Source: Shinisaurus crocodilurus
Taxonomy: Eukaryota > Chordata > Lepidosauria > Squamata > Shinisauridae
Direction: 5' to 3'
DNA: 64,000 bases
Assembly (NCBI GenBank): GCA_021292165.1
Contig: CM037879.1
Coordinates: 165,098,886 to 165,162,885 of the forward strand
Shown piece after piece: positions 43,101-53,884 of this stretch (position 1 is the first letter of the stretch; each line of letters starts with the position of its first letter). Made by a program: the position numbers and the translations under genes. The notes under the pieces are model-generated. The model saw only the letters and a program-made list of their open reading frames with translations. It searched no databases and was not told the DNA's origin.

Positions 43101-43349
43101 CAGTCACACCTTAGATTGAGAGCATAATTCGTTCCGGAAACATGCTTGTAATCCAAAACACTCATATCAAAACGAAATCCCCCCAAATAAATTTGTACAG
43201 AGATTTTTAATTTAAGCCGTACTATAGTACTTGTATTGCAAGATGTCGCTTGTATATCAAGTAAAAAAAAAATTAAATAAATATTTAAAAATTTGCTTGT
43301 CTTGCAAAACGCTCTCAAACCAAGTTACTTGCAATCCAAGGTATTACTG
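43101..43349 (+). mobile_element. Tigger/mariner-type MITE, family T (copy 3)
   Basis: Ends CAGTCACACCTTAGATTG and AATCCAAGGTATTACTG flanked by TA. It has the same length (249 bp) and orientation as copy 1, with few differences. Confidence 0.9.
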
Positions 43350-43351
43350 TA

Positions 43352-44944
43352 CTCAGAGTAAAAGTACTCAGAAGTTTTGAAGTACTCAGGGCAGAAACTA
43401 ATCAGTTTTTTAATCCTTTTGAAGAACAGGTCCTTCAGCTAGTCTAAAATACAACTTAATGTTGGGGGCAAGTAGGGGACCAGTGAGTAGGTGAGTAGGG
43501 GACCAGTGAACATGATGGGACGAGCAACATTTGTTCTCAAGACAGCCTATCAGAGCCCTGGCAAAGTGTTGATGTTTCCAACATAGTCAGAAAGATTCTA
43601 GCACAGATTTTAAAATCACAACCTTTAAAAGCCTGCTGATTTTAGAGGTCTCAGTGTTTCAGATCATGACTACACAACAGGCCCCTTCACACACACACAC
43701 ACCCTGCCAGTACCATAAAGAGCCAATTCCTGGTCTTGTGATATAATGGGGAGCATGTGTTCTGAATATTCCAGCCATGTTGGAGTAGCCAATGGCATGG
43801 ATCTTTCCAACACAAATGCCATTCTGTCAGGATGGAGGGTTCTGATTGGGTGGGGAAAGACCCATGCTGCCCAAGGTGGCTTGATTCACACACACTTCAC
43901 AACATCCTGAGATCTCACCACCGGCAAGCAGCTCTCACAACGTTGCATGCAGCTGCGAGTGTGTGCACATGTGTATGTGTGCACATGTGCACAACTAGGT
44001 GGCAGATGCCAGTCCCCTTGGCTTCGGGAACCTGAATCCATCACCTTTAGGTCATGTCTGTTCATTACTGCAACCTATTAGGAGACGCCCCGCCCTGTTC
44101 CCACAGATAGTAACTTGCTAAGAGTCGTTAGAAACATGAATATATCCCTTTCTCTAGTCACAGTGGGAGCCCAGGAATTCGTTGCCCGTCTAATATTGTA
44201 GAGTTACACTGCTCTGGTTGTGCAAGGTGCTAAGCAAAACACAAGCCAAATGGCAAGGCCTGTGCATTAATCAAACAGCTTGATCCCCCAAGACCACCCC
44301 AACCAACGGCATCTCACCAGGATTTACTGTATTCAGAGCCAGCTGTGCAAGTTGGATGTCATTAAACTCATACAAGGGAAAGCACCTGGTTTGCATTACG
44401 GCAAAGGCATCGACGAGCAATGCGCTTTCGACAGGAGTGAGGGGAGTATGAAAGCACAAGGGGAAGTCCCCACATAAAATAACTGCCGTGTACGTCTGAC
44501 CTGGTAATATGCAAAAAGAACCAGGAATAAATATATCAGGAATGGAGGCTGTTCATGACCAAGACATTTTTGTAATTCTGGGGGTGGGGGTGGGGGGGAA
44601 TCCCTTCCTTGCATTACCTTCTGCCCCCTCAGCATTCATTCCCCAGGTGTTCAGTATGCACACAACTTCTCTGCCAAACTAATATCTCGAGGACTGATCT
44701 CTCCGAGGTCCTTCTTTGCTGTTCTTTGAAAATTAAACATTGGCACCACAGGAAAGGGGTTAAACCCTGCCAAAGTGAGCGACCTTCATTTTTTTTATTT
44801 TTTTTGCAAGCCAAAGTGCTCTTGGCTTCTGTAAATAGATTTTTGGACCCAGGGGGGCGGGGGGGAGATGGGGAGCGTTATAATACAATGCCACAACCTT
44901 GTCTCAAGGTGTGAAGGAAAGAGAAAGGAACCCAAACCATACGA
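43352..44944. other. Non-coding; no clear repeat
   Basis: Short CA and GT tracts (43690-43702; 43960-43990) and a G-rich run (44578-44598). A 15-bp direct repeat (GTAGGGGACCAGTGA) occurs at about 43470 and 43495. No exon recognised. Confidence 0.35.
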
Positions 44945-45261
44945 CAGCCTTCCCCAGCTTGGAGTACGATCAGGCCTGTGGCTTATGCTGGCTCAGCTTG
45001 TCTGAGCGTGGAAAGCTAAGCAGGGTCAGGCCTGGTTGTTACTTGGATGGGAGACTCCTCCTCTAGTTTCCTGCATTGAGCAGGGGGTTGGACTCGATAG
45101 CCTTGTAGACTCCTTCCAACTCTATGATCTATGAAATCTATGAGTCCTCCGGGATGTTTTGGACTTCACCTCCCATCAGCCTCAGCCAGCATGGCCAATG
45201 GTCAGGAATGCTGGGAGTTGTAGTCCAAAACATCTGGAGGGCACCAGGTTGGGGACGGCTG
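44945..45261. mobile_element. Palindromic hAT-type MITE, family A (copy 9), split by a SINE
   Basis: The left piece is CAGCCTTCCCCAGCTTGG (44945-44962). The right piece starts TCCTCCGGGATGTTTTGGAC (about 45145) and ends CACCAGGTTGGGGACGGCTG. The flanks CCATACGA and CCATATAC are partly conserved. A 5S-SINE occupies the gap. Confidence 0.85.
44964..45143 (+). repeat. 5S rRNA-derived SINE with CR1-type tail (copy 3, complete)
   Basis: The 5S-like head includes GTGGAAAGCTAAGCAGGGTC and CCTGGTTGTTACTTGGATGG, matching the 5S internal control region. It is followed by CTCCTCTAGTTTCCTGC, then GAGCAGGGGGTTGGACTC and TCCAACTCTATGATC, the CR1 3' end. It is the best-preserved copy in the window and lies in plus orientation inside a family A element. 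Confidence 0.9.
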
Positions 45262-45269
45262 CCATATAC

Positions 45270-46188
45270 GTTTGTTGTGTAGAAGAACACACACGCCCCC
45301 CCAAAAAAAATAAAAAAAACCTGCAACAAAAACATTACACCGTATATGTTCTACCTAAAACAGTTCTGAAAAGAGACGGAACTGATGCAATTGTGCTTCT
45401 TTTTGTGCACCCTTGTTCATCTTGGCTTGCATGTTCTGAACAACTGAGGTTGGGTGGAATTTGGAATATCTCCCATGGAACGGTGTGGGCTGGAAGAAGT
45501 AGAGGCATGCATAAACCGAGGAGCAGTGTGAGCAGATGTGCAAGAAAGCAGGCCAATGTGCACTTTGCACACATTACAATTGACAGTACTTTTCCGTGTT
45601 TTTTTTCCTGCACAGAAACTGGTCATGTTTGAAACTTTCACAAGGGGAGGGGGAATACAAAGAGAGGCCAGAAGTGAGGGGGGGAAGGGGGGCGCATAGA
45701 ATAGAGCCCCCTTCATACTGGAGTCATCTGAAGACACTGCCCATAGGTTTAAAACACATCACCACTATCAGGGGCACTGAACTTCTTCTTCTTCTTCTTT
45801 TAAAATAAATGCTGAGGTTCTTAGGAATCCGAATTATGTGCCAGATACCAAATTCTTTGCAGAATTGCGGGAGATGAACAGCCCTGCATGAGGGAGATAA
45901 AGACAGAGTGTGCAGGGTGGGGTGGGGGGAGTAATGAGGACCGCTGATCTATGTGCCACAGGTTTGGACGTGAACGGTGCTTCCTTTCAATACACTCCGG
46001 CTAAATAAAACACATAATCTGTGCTCTGTATTGCAGGTGGCTGACCGGCAGCACATAGACATCTGTTCAGTACTCATTTGGCACATGGGTCTCTGAACCT
46101 GCATTTTGCACAGAGCCAGTAGCAAGGAGGTTTTTGGAGCAGGTCCCTGTAGCAATAAACATAATCAGATGAACAGAGGTTGTGTACA

Positions 46189-46227
<39 letters not shown>

Positions 46228-47775
46228 CAGGAGGAGGGAGGGAATATTTAACCTTGGCCAATGGCTAACCTCATTTTTAGCCCCTGATCAAATTGGATTC
46301 TGACTCAGTGGTTAGCCTCTCCACTCATCTGGCAGCACTCATGCTTACAGTGCTTGCTCCTGTGACACTCAAATGCGCCAGTGGCAGCTGCCACTGGCAC
46401 CACCCAGCACACAATGCCATTGGGTGCCCTCAAAGGAGAAGCATACAGAGGGATTCCCAGAAACCAACCCTCTGGGAGGTTCAGGCATAGCACCCCAGAG
46501 AGGCCCACTCCCTCCTTCTTGCCTTGCTAAGCAATGCAGAGTAGGAGACCAGAGAAGGGGAAGAGGAAGCTGAGCAGAAATTCCTACAGTCGGTCGTAGA
46601 TCAAGGCCCTAGCATGCTGCCATCCAGCAAAGCCCCAAGCAGGAGAAAGAAATGGGAAGTCTAGAAATTAATGGCGGCTGATTAGGAGACAGGGACTGGG
46701 ATCCATGGATATGAACTTACCCCCCAAGTGAATTTGTTATTTCTTCAGACAGTAAGACATTCATCTGTGTAATCTCAGACACAAGAGTTCTGCTTTAATT
46801 CAAGATCTCATCCTGTGTATACAAGTTTTTGTGCACGCGCAATCTCTACATCTTGAAGAGCTGCAGTTTGGAATCGGGTCATGACGCCGTATGTCACTAC
46901 ATTATATGCTCCTTCCTGATTGGTTGTTTTCACGTGGCCTGCCTGATCATTAAGTCTAACTCTTTTGTTTATTGGAAAGAGGAGAGGGGGGTTGCCAGCT
47001 CACCTTTAACTGTTGCCGCATCCTCAATGAGTTTATTATCACTGCCATCGCCCCCCTCCCAGGAACATATTTTGTTTTGGATAGTTGCGTTAATGCCTGA
47101 GTCCGCAACAAATTACACCTACCAAAGCCTTGCACTCCACTATGCCAGCCATGCACAAGAGCCTGCCCTGGAGACCTCCTTCTACTTGGATTCTCCTTCC
47201 AGTATCCCTCTCACAGACACACTCCAGTGCCACACACCAGCACCCACTAAAGTACACTTTTACTTACCAAACAAGGAAAAAGTCCTTTCACTAAAGGGTT
47301 ACAGTGACATCATCACAGTCCCTTAAGAAAAGGGTTAAATCAACCAACTCAGCACATGCACAGAGATGGTGTAGTTTAGATGCAGACTGTGCCTGCAGTG
47401 CTCTGAAGCTCACCATCAATCCCAAAATTGAAGACAAATTTGTAAGACAGCGATCCAGGCTCACTGCAAATGAGACATGAGTTTTGACCATGTGACAATG
47501 GGTCAATTAACTACCAAATTTGGCATAATCACTATGGATATTACCTTCTCTTGGGCCCAACATTGTTGTGTGTCTGTTTCCCGCAGTGAGCCTCAATCAT
47601 CATACGATGAACTGGCTGAAGTAAAGCGACCCGTGACTTTCTGTACTGACTGTGTGCTTCAGGAGGTTGTGTGTGGAACTGATGTGCATGAGACCATTTT
47701 CTCACTGGTCTCCCAACCACACAGTTACAGTCATCATGTGGGGCTGATAAGGCAAAATGGGCACATTCCATGTTG
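45270..47775. other. Non-coding; simple repeats, no exon recognised
   Basis: Holds a CTT run (45784-45800) and a CA run (46184-46223). The rest, including open stretches at 46829-47326 and 47477-47860, shows no recognised family or splice context. Confidence 0.35.
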
Positions 47776-47779
47776 GGGA

Positions 47780-47990
47780 TCATTAGGAAAGGAATTCAAA
47801 ATAAAATTAAAAAAAAGATCATACTGCCCTTATACAAATCTATGGTGCAACTACACTTAGAATACTGTGTACACTTCTGGTCACCACACCTCAAAAGTTG
47901 TAGAGTTGGAAAAAGTGCAGGAAAGGCCAACCAAAATTATCCAGGGGCTGGAGCAACTCCCCTATGAGAAAAGGGTATAATGTTTGCAGA
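47780..47990 (+). mobile_element. Diverged CR1/L3-like LINE fragment
   Basis: The frame reads I-L-P-L-Y-K-S-M-V-Q-L-H-L-E-Y-C-V-H-F-W-S-P-H-L-K, the conserved post-palm block of CR1-type RT (compare I-I-P-L-Y-S-A-L-V-R-P-H-L-E-Y-C at 18925). It is too diverged to belong to the younger CR1 subfamily here. Confidence 0.8.
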
Positions 47991-48774
47991 CCATCATTTA
48001 GGGAGGGGGATGGAACCCCACTTGTGTCCGCACATCAAACTCCCAGCCAAATATTGAACTGACTTTTTAAAAACACTCTTCTCCCCCCCCCCCTTTGCCT
48101 CTGTGCTCTGTGAATAGGTAACTGCTCCGACCTCTCTGTTCTCTTCTGGAGTGGATTTGCACCTGTGCAAAAGGAGCAGGGCTCTGCACACATGCTCCTT
48201 TCTCCTCCTCTGCTCTGGCCACTAGCTCTAATCCTTTGGCATATTATCAGGCACATCGTCAGATTCTCCCGCACTGCGTGGATGCCATATATGGGCATAC
48301 CCTGCCTCTCCCCCAGCCACAGGGGACTGAAAAATCAGTGGGGAAATGAGCATCAAGGCAGACACCCGCCCGCAGCCAATCGGAAACAAGCAGCTGGAGA
48401 CATACTAGCTAGGTAGTGTTCTCCTCCCTCCCTTCCCTCCTGGACAGTGGTGACGAACAGAGGTCATTTTATGAGCAGCAGGGGTAACTTTTTCACTTCA
48501 GTTTGTCCTTCTGCAATTTGCCTTACTTGATTTGGCTTAATTAATTTGCGGAAGGGTATGGAAACCCACTCTTATCTCTGATCAGAGATAAGCTGCAGAG
48601 AAGTCCTGCTCTCCGTCCCCAGCATGCCAGCTCAACAGCGGAGAGGTCCCGCTCTTTATCCTCATTGTGGCGCATTGGGCAGGAGGTTTCAACCTCCCCA
48701 ACCAGTGCGCCACGTTGGGGATGAAAATGCCCCTCTCCTTAGCTAATTTGCATGGATCCGCTGATGGGGGGTCT

Positions 48775-48810
<36 letters not shown>

Positions 48811-49099
48811 GGTGTGTGTCACGAGGTATCCTGGTGACACTCCAGCTTCCTTCCCCCTCAGTCTGAAGCGTCTCAGGTAGACGGCCAAAATCAGCCATCT
48901 AGCTGACTTGCAGGGAGGGAGGGGCGCAGAGGTGTGGAGATCACCTTCATGTTCCTCCCACCCTGCACAGGATGCCCGTAATCCTCTGAGTTTGGAGGCT
49001 TACAGGAATCCCCATTGGATTGCGGCCTCAGTCTATTTCTAATCCATGTCAGTTTGCATGTCTTCAACCATACGACTGGTCTGTCCAGTTTCCTGCCCG
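47991..49099. other. Non-coding; perfect palindrome, hairpin, GT repeat
   Basis: A perfect 22-bp palindrome lies at 48571-48592 (half-site CTTATCTCTGA). A hairpin at 48667-48713 pairs GTGGCGCATTGGG with CCAACCAGTGCGCCAC. A (GT)n run is at 48776-48807. GACGGCCAAAATCAGCCATC (48880) recurs as a related stretch near 57640, hinting at an unnamed dispersed repeat. Confidence 0.5.
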
Positions 49100-49335
49100 G
49101 TGATTTTCTTTAAAAACGGCATGGAAATTCGCATTCGTTTTCATGTGCAGTTTCCCCCTAACATACTCATTTTGTATGCAATTTTCCCTAACATGCACAT
49201 TCCCCAATAGACGTATATATTCCCTAATAGGCGAAAACTGTGTCGCAAAATTTGGAGAAGAAGGGCACGATCCAAAGGATAACTGTGTTCATTCAGGGGA
49301 GCGCGCATTCATTCGGTTCGCTTAAAAATGCAGAC
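49100..49335. repeat. Dispersed repeat, family D (copy 3)
   Basis: TTTCCCCCTAACATACTCAT, GCAATTTTCCCTAACATGCA and ATTCCCTAATAGGCG form short internal repeats also seen at 59380-59600. Confidence 0.5.
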
Positions 49336-50560
49336 CCCATGAAATTCTCCACCATCCCTAGGCCACTGCTGTGTTTTGCTTCTGACAACATATTTCTGCA
49401 ATGCTTTAAAGCCCCTTCAAAATATTCTCCTTTTCGCTGTCCCCCCATCAGTCATGCTAGATAGTAGAAGTCATGAAGAGGAGATTCATGACATCACTGC
49501 TTCCATGAGACTAATGGAATCAGTGATGTCAAAGAATGATACATTCCGCTGTGTGTTTCTTTATGCAAGGAAATCCTAGAGGATTTCACAGTGGGGAAAA
49601 AGAATCTGAAACAGTTACTGATGATTGATTTCTGTACTGAACGCGACCCCGCCTCTCTACCGCAAGCATGTTAACTGGGGAAATCAGCACATATTTTCGG
49701 GCTTACCTCAATTTTCTTTGTAAGGTCAGAGTTCAGCTTCGCAAGCCCTTGATACCTAATGGGCTAATGATGTGTCCCTCTGTGTCTTTATGCGCGCGCT
49801 TCTCGCCAGATGGTCTTGCAATGCAGTGCACTAAATTTCAAATGCTCCAACCCACAAAACATTTGGGTACGAGTGCAAGCCCACTGGACTTGGGATAGTA
49901 AACCTGCAGGGAGCTCCTGGCATGCAATCCGGCATCCCTGTTCTTACCTGATCTCTCCAGATTTGCAACCACACCACGCGGAGAAGTGATCGATGCCGAG
50001 ATCATGTCACAGGGGAACATTTCATTAGCTCACTGCAGGGGGAAAGGATCAGCAAAAGCCAAACACTATAAAATAAAGGGATCCTCCCTCCTTCTGTGTG
50101 TATGGATCCATTTCTACATGCCCCAAATGCACGGATGATGGGGAAATGTGCATTCAGCAAGGCCACTTCTTTTCCTCTTATTCTCTTTGTCAAACAACTG
50201 AAGTCTGAAGCCAGCAAAACTCTCCTGGGGTCTTTCCTTGTGAAAACCAAACCTCCCAGCTGAGGCTTGGAAGCCTGCAAGCTCCCACATAGGAGAAAGC
50301 TATAAAACATATATACTGTATCACCTACAGCACAGAACACTTTAGGCATTCCCTTTGCATCCCTGACTCTGAACTAAGCAGAGTAGCGCTAAACACAGTC
50401 TTCATCTAGAAATGGGAAAGCTTGCATTTTCATTCTCCTCCACCCCGTCTGCTGAGATCTTCCTGCCAAGCAACATTAATTGTCCTATATCCCAAGAGGA
50501 CTCAAATTCTCCGAGTGTGGATCCTTATGCAGCCTAATTGGAACCCACCCACTCCACACA
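49336..50560. other. Non-coding, largely repeat-free
   Basis: Unique-looking sequence without a recognised transposon or exon, and among the longer repeat-poor stretches in the right half. It is a candidate for conserved intronic DNA by inference only. Confidence 0.3.
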
Positions 50561-50565
50561 CAGAG

Positions 50566-50566
<1 letters not shown>

Positions 50567-50623
<57 letters not shown>
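50567..50623. repeat. (GA)n microsatellite
   Basis: About 27 GA units. Confidence 0.95.
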
Positions 50624-50625
<2 letters not shown>

Positions 50626-50933
50626 GATAGGGGTATCAGCACGTGTGGGGAAACCACACGGTTTGCAGAAGTACCCCAAAAAAATCTTTAGAAGAAAGCC
50701 CTAACGTGGGGAGGAGGAGGCCCAAAACAGCCCAATGCAGATTGAATATGCTCAGTGGGTGCAGAATGCTGGTTGAATGTTGAGGGGGGGAATGGAAAAT
50801 CAGAGGAAAGGGGAATGGAGTGTCGTGGAATAGGGCATGGCCGGCTGGAACCCTGAACAGGAACATTGCACCTGGCAACAGTTTGCTGTAGGTCCCACTT
50901 ATAACAGCCTTTTGCCACATACTAGATGTAGAG

Positions 50934-51067
50934 CAGAAGTGGGCAGAAAGTAGATCTCCAGATGTTTTGGACTTCAACTCCCAGCATTCCTGATCTCTGG
51001 CCATGCTGGCAGAAGTTTCTGGGGCGAAGTCCAAAACATCTGGAGATCTACTTTCTGCCCACCCCTG
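50934..51067. mobile_element. Palindromic hAT-type MITE, family J (copy 1)
   Basis: Ends CAGAAGTGGGCAGAAAGTAG and CTACTTTCTGCCCACCCCTG. The inner arms (CTCCAGATGTTTTGGACTTC) are shared with family A, so J looks like A with different termini. The 8-bp flanks ATGTAGAG (50926-50933) and ATGCAGAG (51068-51075) match at 7 of 8. Confidence 0.9.
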
Positions 51068-51140
51068 ATGCAGAGAGAACAATGTTAAGGTGCTTTAAAC
51101 TATACAGCACAAATCCAACAGAAGATAGCACTGTCAATCT

Positions 51141-51164
51141 ACACACACACACACACACACACAC
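51141..51164. repeat. (CA)n microsatellite
   Basis: About 12 CA units. Confidence 0.9.
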
Positions 51165-51492
51165 CAGTTAAGCTGAGATTGGACTGTCATAAGATTCAGA
51201 CTAGATCACAGATGGTAGAATGCAGTGGGAATGAGGTGGCAGAGTCTTGAGGTGATAGCATGGATTCTAACAATCCAGACTGTAGGGAAGATCATATTCA
51301 ATGCTCCCCCACATAAATAACCTCCTGCAAGCAGACAACCAGTGCAACAGAGCTGGGCTACAACCTTTTTCTCTGATATGCTAGTTTTCCACTTGCAGGG
51401 AGATTTTTACATGAGGGGTACTCAAAAACAGTTTCCCCCAATTTGGGAGTCTGAAATTGCCCAGCCCAGACAGCCACCTTAGGGCTCTATCG

Positions 51493-51534
<42 letters not shown>

Positions 51535-51935
51535 CCTGCATGTGTAAATCTGGCCTAACTTTGCTTATATAAAGAAAGAACTATAGACTGTGGGTTCAGC
51601 TTTTGTAGACAGAATGCCATTTAGGTTAAATGCAGGTGGATACAAAGTACAAATGTGGTGTGAGTTTATATTGGGGGTGTACTTTACAGCTGCATGCCAT
51701 TTTTGGCATCAGCAAATCGTAGCGCAGAGTAATTTCAACTAAAAGCAGTTAGTTAGAAATATGAAGACAGAGCAAAAAAAAAATTAATCCAGGTAACCAG
51801 GACACCGTACAAAACATACAGAAAAACAAGATTTTTGATAAACATATCCTGATAAGGGGGCCTAGAATAAGTTTAGATAACTATGAATCTGAGGAAACTG
51901 AGATTCAAATTGTTAGCAAATTGCACTGCCTAGAG
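51165..51935. other. Non-coding; (GT)n at 51494-51532
   Basis: Apart from about 19 GT units, no recognised repeat or exon. Confidence 0.4.
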
Positions 51936-52019
51936 CAGGGGTCGGCAACCCGCGGCTCCGGAGCCGCATGCGGCTCTTTGGAACCTTTGCCGCGGCTCCG
52001 AGAGGTGACTGTGACAGGT

Positions 52020-52408
52020 TCGCCGCTCCGCTCCACACTGCCCGCCCGGTGACAGGCAATAGCGATGCCGGCGGGCGGGCGCACAGTGGAGGAGCGGCGT
52101 GATGTCACGCGGCGCCGGCTCGGCTAGGGGAGAGTGCGCGGCGGCGGCGCGCATCTGCGCAGTGCGCACCAACCCCTCCCCAGCATAGCCCAGGCCCCAG
52201 TCTTTTTTTTTTTGCCGCTCCGCTCCACACTGCCCGCCCGGTGACAGGCAATAGCGATGCCGACAGGCCGGCGGGCGGGCGCACAGTGGAGGAGCGGCGT
52301 GACGTCACGCGGCGCCGGCTCGGCTAGGGGAGAGTGCGCGGCGGCGGCGCGCATCTGCGCAGTGCGCACCAACCCCTCCCCAGCATAGCCCAGGCCCCAG
52401 TGACCCAG
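52020..52408. repeat. Direct duplication, ~190 bp x 2, CpG-rich
   Basis: Both units run from CCGCTCCGCTCCACACTGCC through GGCGCCGGCTCGGCTAGG to CATAGCCCAGGCCCCAG and are each followed by a T-run. The second has a small extra CGACAGGCCGG. Confidence 0.93.
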
Positions 52409-52410
52409 TC

Positions 52411-52722
52411 TTTTTTTTTTTTTGCAATGTACCTTTTTCATTCGTTATTTAGGGGCACTTCCTGGTAATGTACTTCGGCGGTTACGTCATTCGGCGATTC
52501 GCAAGGGCTGCTGGGATAGCAGCTTCATGTATCCCAGCAGCCCTTGAGAATCGCCAAATGACGAAATCTCGCAGCTGCGCTTTGGGATGTCTGCGCTCTG
52601 CCTCCGCCCCGCCTCCTCTCAGTGAGCTTTACGGGATGTAATGCTTTTAATCCGCCGAAGTACATTACCAGGAAGTGCCCCCAAATAACGAATGAAAAAG
52701 GTACATTGCAAAAAAAAAAAAG
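52411..52722. repeat. Long inverted repeat flanked by T-run and A-run
   Basis: Outer arms GCAATGTACCTTTTTCATTC and GAATGAAAAAGGTACATTGC pair over about 60 bp, through GGCACTTCCTGGTAATGTAC. Inside, GGGCTGCTGGGAT pairs with ATCCCAGCAGCCC. This is probably a MITE nested in family K. Confidence 0.9.
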
Positions 52723-53167
52723 TGTTTGCATTGCTAAAATCTCATTTAAAGGGGAACACATACATATAATGTTCAAAATGGGTGGAACTCCGCTTTAAGT
52801 TTAATGAAAAATATAAAGCTCTGCCTGTATAAGATGAGCAGAGATCTTACTGGATACCAGTCTGCCTTGCCTTCTACTGCCCTCCTTCATAGCCCTCCAT
52901 TACTATCAGTGCCCGCCTCAATTACTGCTTTGCCCCAAATCTGTCAGTCCTTCTCACTTTGTCGCATAACATTGCATTTGCCAGAATTTAGCATCATGGA
53001 CAGTCTCTCCCCCACTTGTCAGTCTGTCCCACCTTAGACACAAGTTTAGAAGTGGACTCTGAGAAATTATTCTCCATCAGCTCTGCTCCTTCTGTCTCCA
53101 TCAGCTCTGCTCCTTAGTACTTTTTTGTGTGTGTGTTTCACAACTCCCACGCAGTTGTGTGTGTTCT

Positions 53168-53345
53168 TCACCCGCGCAGTGCTGCTTAGGCTGGCACCGG
53201 CTCCGTCACTCCACCCCCTCGCACGCAGGCGGCCTGGCTAGTACAGTGCCTGGTGAAGTCAGGCCGCCTGCATGCGAGGGGGTGGAGTGACGGAGCCGGT
53301 GCCAGCCTAAGCAGCACTGCGCGGGTGAGCAGCACTGCGCGGGAG
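53168..53345. repeat. Hairpin with ~65-bp arms
   Basis: CGCGCAGTGCTGCTTAGGCT pairs with AGCCTAAGCAGCACTGCGCG, continuing through GGAGTGACGGAGCC. AGCAGCACTGCGCGGG is repeated just outside the right arm. Confidence 0.92.
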
Positions 53346-53884
53346 TGAAGAAAAATCCCATTAACCAGGTAAATTAAATATTTAATTAGCTATTAATTTG
53401 CAAAAATATATTTTACATTGTTAAGTGAAAAAGTCCTTTTTTTCCTTCAGATTGACAGCTGACTGCACGATCCTGTATATAGCATTAAGATAAGAAACAA
53501 TATAAGCAGTGTTATATTTGTTTTAAATGTCGCAATGGTTTTGCGGCTCCCAGTTTTTTTTCCCCGTCGGAAACGGGTCCAAGTGGCTCTTTATGTCTTA
53601 AAGGTTGCAGACCCCTGGGCCCTAGAGCGTGCTGTAGTGTGATGACCAACTGATAATAAGTTTATATCTATGTATATAAAAGAAGTCCTGACTGACTGAC
53701 TGATTGACTGACTGACTGACTGATCAACGTCCAGCTCAAACCGTTTAATCTAGGAACATGAAATTTTGAAGGGACATTGCTTTTATGACATAGACACCCA
53801 CTAAAGAAGGATTTTTGGAAATTCTGTCCCTAAGGGGGTGAAAAAAGGGGGCAAAATTGCCCCACTCTCATATCTCCTATGGGC

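Larger units (their letters stand above)
51936..53617. mobile_element. Composite non-autonomous hAT (family K), 1.68 kb with duplicated core and hairpins
   Basis: Ends CAGGGGTCGGCAACC and GGTTGCAGACCCCTG are inverted repeats. GCGGCTCTTTGGAACC near the left and GTGGCTCTTTATGTC near the right are typical of this hAT group. CCTAGAG occurs on both sides but 3 bp off the right end, so the duplication is imperfect. The interior holds a direct duplication of about 190 bp (about 52020-52200 and 52216-52408), a long inverted repeat (52411-52722) and another hairpin (53168-53340). No transposase ORF. Confidence 0.82.

Noticed and set aside
44980..45060. A 5S rRNA gene
   Set aside because: Only the internal promoter part is conserved, the 5' and 3' ends of 5S do not pair, and the sequence runs straight into a CR1-like SINE body.
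46829..47326. 165-codon plus-strand ORF as a host gene
   Set aside because: The peptide matches no family I recognise and lacks convincing splice sites. It is compatible with chance.
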